10,636 bases of DNA from Betaproteobacteria bacterium (lineage in GTDB: Bacteria; Pseudomonadota; Gammaproteobacteria; Burkholderiales; SG8-39): the NCBI GenBank assembly GCA_029858545.1, contig JAOUFA010000094.1, positions 1 to 10,636 on the forward strand, in the 5' to 3' direction. Of the stretch, positions 5,852 to 10,636 are shown piece after piece. Under the pieces are notes generated by a model. The model was not told the origin of the DNA. It worked only from the letters and a program-made list of their open reading frames with translations, and did no database searches. A program made the translations under genes and the position numbers. Numbering within the stretch: position 1 is the stretch's first letter; the number at the start of each line of letters is the position of its first letter.

Positions 5852-8251
5852 CTATTTCGCCGCGCTGCGGCGCGCCGCACCGCGCGGCGCAGGATGCTCG
5901 GCAAGTGAAAGCCACGTGGACACCACCGTATCCGGATTGAGAGACAGGCTTGTGATGCCCTCGTCCATCAGCCAGCGCGCGAGATCAGGGTGGTCGGAAG
6001 GTCCCTGCCCGCAGATACCGACGTACTTGCCCTGCTTGCGGCACGCACGGATCGCCGTCGCGAGCAACTCGCGTACGGCCGGATCACGTTCGTCGAAGAT
6101 CTCCGCCACCAGACCGGAATCGCGGTCCAGCCCAAGCGTGAGCTGGGTAAGATCGTTCGAGCCGATCGAAAATCCGTCAAACATCGCGAGGAACTGATCA
6201 GCCAGAATGGCGTTCGAAGGCACCTCGCACATCATCACGATGCGCAGGCCATTTTCACCGCGCTTCAACCCATTGGCCGCGAGCAGGTCCAACACCTTGG
6301 TTGCCTCGCCGAGGGTGCGCACGAAGGGCACCATCAGCTCGACGTTCACGAGGCCCAGATCATTGCGTACGCGGCGCATCGCCTCGCACTCCAGTTCGAA
6401 ACAGTCCTGGAAGCTTTTTGCCACATAACGCGAAGCACCTCGAAAACCGAGCATCGGGTTTTCTTCATCGGGCTCATATCGCTCGCCTCCGATGAGCTTC
6501 TTGTACTCGTTCGACTTGAAATCCGATAGCCGCACGATTACCGATTTCGGCCAGAACGCGGCGGCGATGGTCGCCACCCCCTCGACCATCTTCTCGCGGA
6601 AGAAGCTGCGCGGATCCGCGTAGCCGCGCGCGGCAGTCGCGACTTGCGCCTTGAGATCCGCGGGCAGATCCGGATATTCGAGGCACGCGCGCGGGTGCAC
6701 GCCGATCTCGTTGTTGATGATAAATTCGAGACGCGCGAGTCCCACGCCATCATTCGGCAATTGCGCGAAATTGAATGCGAGCTGTGGATTGCCGACGTTC
6801 ATGGAAATCTTCACCGGAATGTCCGGCATTTCCCCGAGTTCCGTGCGCGACACCTCGAAGGCGAGCTCCCCTTGATAGACATTGCCCGTATCGCCCTCTG
6901 CGCAAGACACAGTGACTCGCTGCCCTTCCCCGAGGCGGCTCGTCGCGTCTCCGCAGCCCACCACAGCAGGAATACCCAGTTCGCGCGCAATGATTGCGGC
7001 GTGGCAGGTGCGCCCCCCCCGATTGGTGATGATGGCGGCGGCACGCTTCATGACCGGCTCCCAATTGGGATCGGTCATATCAGTGACCAATACATCGCCC
7101 GCCTGTACTCGTGACATTTCGGCAGGGCCTGCAACGACCCGCACGGCGCCCACGCCGATCTTCTGACCAATCGCGCGCCCGCTGGCGAGAAGCGTCGAAC
7201 GTCCCTTCAGGCTGTAGCGCTCGCTCACCTCCATCTTCCCGGACTTTACCGTCTCAGGACGCGCCTGCAGCACGTACAGTTTGCCGTCCGCACCGTCCTT
7301 GCCCCACTCGATATCCATAGGACGCCCGTAATGCTGTTCGATCGCGACCGCATAGCGCGCGAGCTCCAGCACATCGGTATCGGTAATCGAGAAGCGCGAC
7401 TGCTCCGCGTTGACGATATCCACCACCTTCGTCGAGCGGCCCGCCGAGGCAGCTTCGGCAAACACCATCTTTTGCAGCTTGGCGCCGAGACTGCGGCGCA
7501 CGATAGCCGGGCGGCCCTGTGCGAGCGTGGCCTTGTGCACGTAGAACTCGTCCGGATTGACTGCTCCCTGCACCACCATTTCCCCCAATCCCCAGGAAGC
7601 CGTGATGAACACCACGCCTTGAAACCCCGACTCGGTATCGAGCGTGAACATCACACCGCTCGCACCGAGGTCGCTGCGCACCATTTGTTGCACCGCGGCC
7701 GAGAGCGCGACATTCTCGTGTTCGAATCCCTGGTGGACGCGGTACGAAATCGCACGATCGTTGTACAACGAGGCGAAAACGTGGCGCACCGCTTCGAGCA
7801 CATTTTCAACACCATGGATATTGAGAAAACTCTCTTGCTGGCCGGCGAAGGACGCATCGGGCAGGTCTTCGGCAGTGGCAGAGGACCGCACCGCGAATGA
7901 GGCAGCGGGAGAAGTGCTCTTGGTCAGCTCGGCGTAATACGAGCGGATTTCGCTCTCCAGTTGCGCGGGAAACGGCGCCGCCTGGATCCAGTTCCGGATC
8001 TCCGCGCCACATTGCGCAAGCGCCTTGACGTCATCCGGGTTCAGCGACCTGAGGCGAGTCGCGATACGCTGGTCCAATCCGGCAGCCGACAAGAACTCGC
8101 GAAACGCCTCGGCGGTGGTGGCAAATCCGCCGGGGACCCGAATCCCCGACGCAGCAAGTCCGCCGATCATCTCCCCCAGCGAGGCGTTTTTCCCCCCCAC
8201 CTGCTCGAGATGCTCCATCCGGAGGTCCTTCAACCACGCCACGCGCGTCAT
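5852..8251 (-). CDS. ppsA: Phosphoenolpyruvate synthase (pyruvate, water dikinase)
   Basis: PpsA turns pyruvate, ATP and water into phosphoenolpyruvate, AMP and phosphate, feeding gluconeogenesis. The 799 residues compare with about 792 in E. coli. The N-terminal ATP-grasp/PPDK nucleotide-binding domain (about 15-335) holds GGKNASLGEM (19-28), AVRSSATAEDLPDASFAGQQE (120-140) and a PMDIEWG segment (311-317). The swivelling phosphohistidine domain has GGRTCHAAIIARELGIPAV with catalytic His417. The C-terminal TIM barrel binds pyruvate and carries GFRGASRY (602-609), IGSNDLTQLTLGLDRDS (696-712) and catalytic Cys747 in CGQGPSDHP. Thr415 corresponds to the threonine that PpsR phosphorylates in E. 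coli. The ATG at 8249-8251 follows a good Shine-Dalgarno (AAGGGGAAG on the minus strand). The regulator gene ppsR is divergent from it. Codons for the Arg-Gly-Gly before Thr415 contain a run of eight G (7013-7020). Confidence 0.98.
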   Translation of the reverse strand: MTRVAWLKDLRMEHLEQVGGKNASLGEMIGGLAASGIRVPGGFATTAEAFREFLSAAGLDQRIATRLRSLNPDDVKALAQCGAEIRNWIQAAPFPAQLESEIRSYYAELTKSTSPAASFAVRSSATAEDLPDASFAGQQESFLNIHGVENVLEAVRHVFASLYNDRAISYRVHQGFEHENVALSAAVQQMVRSDLGASGVMFTLDTESGFQGVVFITASWGLGEMVVQGAVNPDEFYVHKATLAQGRPAIVRRSLGAKLQKMVFAEAASAGRSTKVVDIVNAEQSRFSITDTDVLELARYAVAIEQHYGRPMDIEWGKDGADGKLYVLQARPETVKSGKMEVSERYSLKGRSTLLASGRAIGQKIGVGAVRVVAGPAEMSRVQAGDVLVTDMTDPNWEPVMKRAAAIITNRGGRTCHAAIIARELGIPAVVGCGDATSRLGEGQRVTVSCAEGDTGNVYQGELAFEVSRTELGEMPDIPVKISMNVGNPQLAFNFAQLPNDGVGLARLEFIINNEIGVHPRACLEYPDLPADLKAQVATAARGYADPRSFFREKMVEGVATIAAAFWPKSVIVRLSDFKSNEYKKLIGGERYEPDEENPMLGFRGASRYVAKSFQDCFELECEAMRRVRNDLGLVNVELMVPFVRTLGEATKVLDLLAANGLKRGENGLRIVMMCEVPSNAILADQFLAMFDGFSIGSNDLTQLTLGLDRDSGLVAEIFDERDPAVRELLATAIRACRKQGKYVGICGQGPSDHPDLARWLMDEGITSLSLNPDTVVSTWLSLAEHPAPRGAARRSAAK
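5858..5890. other. Tandem GC hairpins at the smpB/ppsA tail-to-tail junction
   Basis: Two inverted repeats lie back to back just past the smpB stop: CGCCGC-GCT-GCGGCG (5858-5872), then GCGCCG (5872-5877) with CGGCGC (5885-5890) around a 7-nt loop. They sit inside the last codons of ppsA, which encode a non-conserved Gly/Ala/Arg tail. Neither strand has a T-run after the stems, so this is not a standard intrinsic terminator. The stems could slow polymerase or protect 3' ends, or may simply reflect GC-rich Ala and Arg codons. Confidence 0.35.
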
Positions 8252-8268
8252 CTAGCTTCCCCTTGTGG

Positions 8269-8297
8269 TTGCCCAGCCTGCGTAAACGCATTATTTT
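8269..8297 (+). promoter_or_regulatory. Candidate promoter of ppsR
   Basis: TTGCCC (8269-8274) and TATTTT (8292-8297) are separated by 17 bp, each matching consensus at four of six positions. Transcription would begin near 8304, giving a leader of about 45 nt with AGGAAAG at 8338-8344 as ribosome site. The -10 shares bases with the candidate ppsA -10 on the other strand. Confidence 0.45.
8279..8290. promoter_or_regulatory. Dyad TGCGT-AA-ACGCA between ppsA and ppsR
   Basis: This is a perfect 5-2-5 inverted repeat. It sits between the -35 and -10 of the candidate ppsR promoter and near the predicted ppsA transcription start, so a bound protein could affect both genes. Its form resembles short palindromic operators such as those of LacI-family regulators (E. 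coli ppsA is controlled by Cra), but the bases do not match the Cra consensus. It could also be chance. Confidence 0.35.
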
Positions 8298-8298
8298 A
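8293..8298 (-). promoter_or_regulatory. Candidate -10 box of ppsA
   Basis: The minus strand reads TAAAAT (five of six to consensus) 41 bp before the ppsA start codon. No matching -35 is seen at 16-18 bp, so the promoter may be weak alone and need an activator. It overlaps the candidate ppsR -10 on the opposite strand. Confidence 0.4.
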
Positions 8299-8348
8299 TC
8301 GAGAAGCGACCTATTGCGCAGCACATATCCCACTTTCAGGAAAGTCTC

Positions 8349-9173
8349 ATGCCAGAGCGGCGCACGGTTTTTTTTGTTTCGGACGGGACGGGTATTACCG
8401 CCCAAATGCTCGGCAACAGCCTGTTGACGCAATTTGAAGGGGTCGAATTCGAACTGGTGACCATCCCTTTCGTCGATAGCCTGGAGCGGGCTCAGGAATG
8501 CCTCGAGCGGATCGAGCAGGAGGAGAACAAGGGCAATGGCCAGCCGATCGTGTTCTCGACACTGGTCAACACGGACTTGCGACAGGTCATCTGGCGCTCA
8601 AAGGCCCTTTGCCTGGACTTTTTCGAAACCTTCATCGCACCGCTGGAGGCTGGGCTCGGCTTGCACTCGACACACAAGATCGGCCGCTCGCACAGCGCAA
8701 CCGACAGGAAGGAGTACACGCAGCGCATCGATGCGATCAATTTCAGCATGGCTCACGATGACGGCGCCTCCGAGGCCGAACTGGACCAGGCTGACGTGAT
8801 CCTGACCGGCGTGTCGCGCAGCGGAAAGACGCCTACCAGTCTTTACCTGGCGATGCAATTCGGCATCAAGGCGGCCAACTACCCGCTCATTCCGGAGGAT
8901 TTCGAACGAAAGAAGCTACCCGAGGCATTGCACCTGCGCAGGGCCAAGCTCTATGGCCTCACGATAACACCGGAGCGGCTGCGAGAAATTCGCCAGTCGC
9001 GCCGCCCCGACAGCCGCTATGCGAGCCTGGAGAACTGCTGCTTCGAGGTCGAGCAGGCACAGCGAATGATGCGCCGAGAAGGAATCAAGTGGATCGACTC
9101 CACGAGCAAATCGATCGAGGAAATCGCGACCAACATTCTGCGCGAACTAAAGCTCGAGCGGCATGTGTTCTGA
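8349..9173 (+). CDS. ppsR: PEP synthase regulatory protein (kinase/pyrophosphorylase, DUF299)
   Basis: PpsR is a bifunctional regulator. It inactivates PpsA by ADP-dependent phosphorylation of an active-site threonine and reactivates it by a phosphate-dependent reaction that releases pyrophosphate. The 274 residues fit the family. Signatures are the N-terminal FFVSDGTGITAQMLGNSLL (8-26), the HKIGRSHS segment (109-116) with following basic residues, and the P-loop-like GVSRSGKTPTSLYLA (154-168) that binds nucleotide. NYPLIPEDF (177-185) and LYGLTITPERL (201-211) follow, and the C-terminal IKWIDSTSKSIEEIA (246-260) is typical. AGGAAAG at 8338-8344 gives a good ribosome site for the ATG. The gene is divergent from its target ppsA across 97 bp. 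Codons 6-9 contain a run of eight T (8368-8375). The stop is 18 bp from the convergent methyltransferase stop. Confidence 0.96.
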   Translation: MPERRTVFFVSDGTGITAQMLGNSLLTQFEGVEFELVTIPFVDSLERAQECLERIEQEENKGNGQPIVFSTLVNTDLRQVIWRSKALCLDFFETFIAPLEAGLGLHSTHKIGRSHSATDRKEYTQRIDAINFSMAHDDGASEAELDQADVILTGVSRSGKTPTSLYLAMQFGIKAANYPLIPEDFERKKLPEALHLRRAKLYGLTITPERLREIRQSRRPDSRYASLENCCFEVEQAQRMMRREGIKWIDSTSKSIEEIATNILRELKLERHVF

Positions 9174-9191
9174 CAGATTTCCGCGCACCGA

Positions 9192-9980
9192 CTAGCCTGC
9201 TGCCTCGCCCAAGCCGCGCCTGGCGGTCTCGTAGAGGCAAATCGCGGCGGCGGCCGCGACATTCAGCGACTCGGTTCCACCTGGCATCGGAATCGTGACA
9301 CGTTCGCTCGCCAGCGCGGCGACTGACTCGCCAACGCCCACACCTTCAGCACCGAAAATCCACGCGAGCCTCCTGCTGAATTTCACCTCGTCCAGCCGCA
9401 CCCCGTCCCGCGGTACGGTGCAAAGTGTGGCACCCCCGAAGCTCGCAATCGCCTCGGCCAGATTGGCGTTCTCAACGAGATCAACAAAGAACTGCCCTCC
9501 CATGCCGGCACGCAAGGCTTTGGGCGACCATGCATCGGCGCAACCCGCAGAGAGCACCGCACACTGCGCCCCGAACGCGGCGGCACTGCGCAATATCGCT
9601 CCCACGTTGCCGGCATCCTGGATACCGTCCAGAAGGACGCACAGCGAGGCCGAAAGCGGAAACGCTTTCTGCGGCGGGACGCAAATCTCCGCAGCGAGCC
9701 CCGCGGGCGACTCGAGATCAAAGGTGGCGCGAAACAGGCGATCTTCGAGCACTACCGGCTGCACTGCGCAGCGGTGCACAAGCGCGGCAATCTCGACGTT
9801 GGCCATTCCTGCCTCGCTCGCGACAACCACTGACGGAGGGCCACGACGATCGAGCCAGCTCGAAACGAGGTGCACCCCTTCTATTACGGCGCAGCGCTCG
9901 CGACGACGCAGACCGACATCGCGAACGAGTTTGGTCCAGCGTCGGACGCGAGGGTTGTCCCTGGAACGCAAGACGGTCAT
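9192..9980 (-). CDS. SpoU (TrmH)-family RNA 2'-O-methyltransferase
   Basis: This is a SAM-dependent RNA methyltransferase of the SPOUT class with the trefoil-knot fold; the likely target is rRNA or tRNA ribose, but the site cannot be told from sequence. The 262 residues have an N-terminal RNA-binding substrate domain (about 1-100, opening LRSRDNPRVRRW with RCAVIEGVHLV at 29-39). The three SpoU motifs follow: DGIQDAGNVGAILRSAAAFG (118-137) with the likely catalytic Arg131, IFGAEGVGV (208-216), and IPMPGGTESLNVAAAAAICLYE (230-251) that forms the knot and SAM site. The ATG at 9978-9980 matches the family N-terminus, although the ribosome site ahead of it is weak. It lies 86 bp after rnhB on the same strand and is probably in that operon. 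I leave the symbol blank because RlmB, TrmH and unnamed paralogues share these motifs. Confidence 0.9.
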   Translation of the reverse strand: MTVLRSRDNPRVRRWTKLVRDVGLRRRERCAVIEGVHLVSSWLDRRGPPSVVVASEAGMANVEIAALVHRCAVQPVVLEDRLFRATFDLESPAGLAAEICVPPQKAFPLSASLCVLLDGIQDAGNVGAILRSAAAFGAQCAVLSAGCADAWSPKALRAGMGGQFFVDLVENANLAEAIASFGGATLCTVPRDGVRLDEVKFSRRLAWIFGAEGVGVGESVAALASERVTIPMPGGTESLNVAAAAAICLYETARRGLGEAAG

Positions 9981-10066
9981 GAGTTTGCCCGGTCGATGCT
10001 GTCAATTGAGTGTAACGGGATGCGCAGCGAGGCGAATCGAGTCGAGCGGAATCCGAAAGCGTTGAG

Positions 10067-10636
10067 TCAGCGCTCGTCCAGGAGGCGGCGCACCGGGGCG
10101 AACGAGCGTCGATAAATGTCGCAAACGCCCAGCCGCCTGAGCGTCGCAAGGTGCTCAGGGGTCGGATAACCCTTGTGCCGATCCAGCCCGTAGCCGGGAA
10201 ATCGAGCGTGCAGGCGCACCATCTCCGCATCGCGTTCGGTCTTGGCGAGAATCGATGCCGCGGAGATTTCCGCATGCAGGCGATCACCGCCGACGATGGC
10301 ACGGCCGGGACATTCGAGCAACGGCACACGGTTACCGTCGATCCACGCCTCGTCGGGTTTCAGGCCCAACCCGTCGACAGCCCGACGCATCGCAAGGAGT
10401 GTCGCTTGCAGGATATTCAGGCGGTCGATTTCCTCGACCGAAGCCCAGGCCACCGCGTACGCGCGTGATCTTTCTCTGATGGTTGCCGCGAGGACCGCAC
10501 GACGCGATGGTGAAAGAAGCTTCGAATCCTTCAGCCCCGGAATGGGTCGATGCGCGTCGAGCACCACGGCCGCCGCGCATACCGGTCCGGCAAGCGGTCC
10601 GCGGCCGGCTTCATCCACCCCACAAATCACGCGCAT
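10067..10636 (-). CDS. rnhB: Ribonuclease HII, start at the window edge
   Basis: RNase HII cuts the RNA strand of RNA-DNA hybrids and starts removal of single ribonucleotides from DNA. The visible 189 residues open with MRVICGVDEAGRGPLAGPV and contain the four acidic metal ligands: Asp8, Glu9, Asp100 (AWIDGN) and Asp118 (GGDRLHAEISAASILAK, 117-132). GYGLDRHKGYPTPEHL (148-162) and the C-terminal YRRSFAPVRRLL are also typical. The ATG occupies 10634-10636, the last three bases, so a start a few codons further upstream cannot be excluded; family alignment suggests the protein is complete or nearly so. In betaproteobacteria this gene often follows lpxA-lpxB, which would then be expected just past the right edge (recollection, not seen). 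The methyltransferase gene follows downstream. Confidence 0.96.
   Translation of the reverse strand: MRVICGVDEAGRGPLAGPVCAAAVVLDAHRPIPGLKDSKLLSPSRRAVLAATIRERSRAYAVAWASVEEIDRLNILQATLLAMRRAVDGLGLKPDEAWIDGNRVPLLECPGRAIVGGDRLHAEISAASILAKTERDAEMVRLHARFPGYGLDRHKGYPTPEHLATLRRLGVCDIYRRSFAPVRRLLDER

Noticed and set aside
9242..9259. Perfect hairpin TCGCGGC-GGCG-GCCGCGA
   Set aside because: It falls in the conserved alanine run of SpoU motif 3, where GCG and GCC codons create the inverted repeat. No T-run follows, so it is best explained by coding.
10000..10005. Perfect TTGACA on the minus strand between rnhB and the methyltransferase
   Set aside because: A -10 at normal spacing would fall on the methyltransferase start codon (about 9977-9982) and has no match to TATAAT, so it cannot serve as a promoter for that gene.
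1..10636. Search for a new defence, toxin-antitoxin, mobile or RNA-based system
   Set aside because: Every stretch is filled by recognised housekeeping genes with short gaps. There are no repeat arrays, integrases, transposases, reverse transcriptases or unknown multigene operons. RatA is called a toxin in E. coli, but RnfH is not established as its antitoxin, so I do not claim a toxin-antitoxin pair.

Overview
This window is a dense stretch of housekeeping genes, most likely from a betaproteobacterium. The evidence is the gene order and the protein signatures: guaA and guaB, a DUF4124 protein, rnfH, ratA, smpB, ppsA, ppsR, a SpoU-family RNA methyltransferase and rnhB all lie within about 9.7 kb, which from memory matches a conserved betaproteobacterial block. 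Base composition is GC-rich. Lines sampled in guaA run near 68-70% GC, while the partial gene at the left edge is nearer 55-58%. Genus or species cannot be named from this.

Layout, left to right. Positions 1-896 (+) hold the 3' part of a putative nucleotide-sugar-type glycosyltransferase, cut by the left edge. It meets guaA tail to tail. guaB-guaA (3953 down to 902, minus strand) is a two-gene purine operon behind a promoter with a consensus TATAAT box. Divergent from guaB is a small exported DUF4124 protein (4106-4612, +). Its end overlaps the end of rnfH by 7 bp. ratA-rnfH (5314 down to 4606, minus) form a tight pair, with rnfH most likely starting at TTG. smpB (5404-5850, +) diverges from ratA and meets ppsA (8251-5852, minus) tail to tail with 1 bp between them. 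ppsA and its regulator ppsR (8349-9173, +) are divergent from a 97-bp control region with an overlapping AT-rich core and a short dyad. The SpoU-type methyltransferase (9980-9192, minus) and rnhB (10636-10067, minus) close the window. rnhB begins exactly at the right edge.

Functional logic. GuaB and GuaA convert IMP to XMP and then GMP. PpsA makes phosphoenolpyruvate from pyruvate, and PpsR switches it off or on by reversible phosphorylation of a threonine two residues before the catalytic histidine; both that Thr and that His are present here. SmpB works with tmRNA in ribosome rescue. RatA and RnfH are small conserved partners in a cluster often found next to smpB. The methyltransferase modifies RNA, and RNase HII removes ribonucleotides from DNA.

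No gap exceeds 160 bp. I see no tRNA, rRNA, CRISPR array, insertion sequence or integrase. I found no convincing new system. The points worth a second look are modest: the ppsA/ppsR control region, homopolymer runs at sensitive sites in both genes, the possible near-leaderless start of smpB, GC hairpins at the smpB/ppsA junction, and the lower-GC gene abutting the 3' end of guaA.
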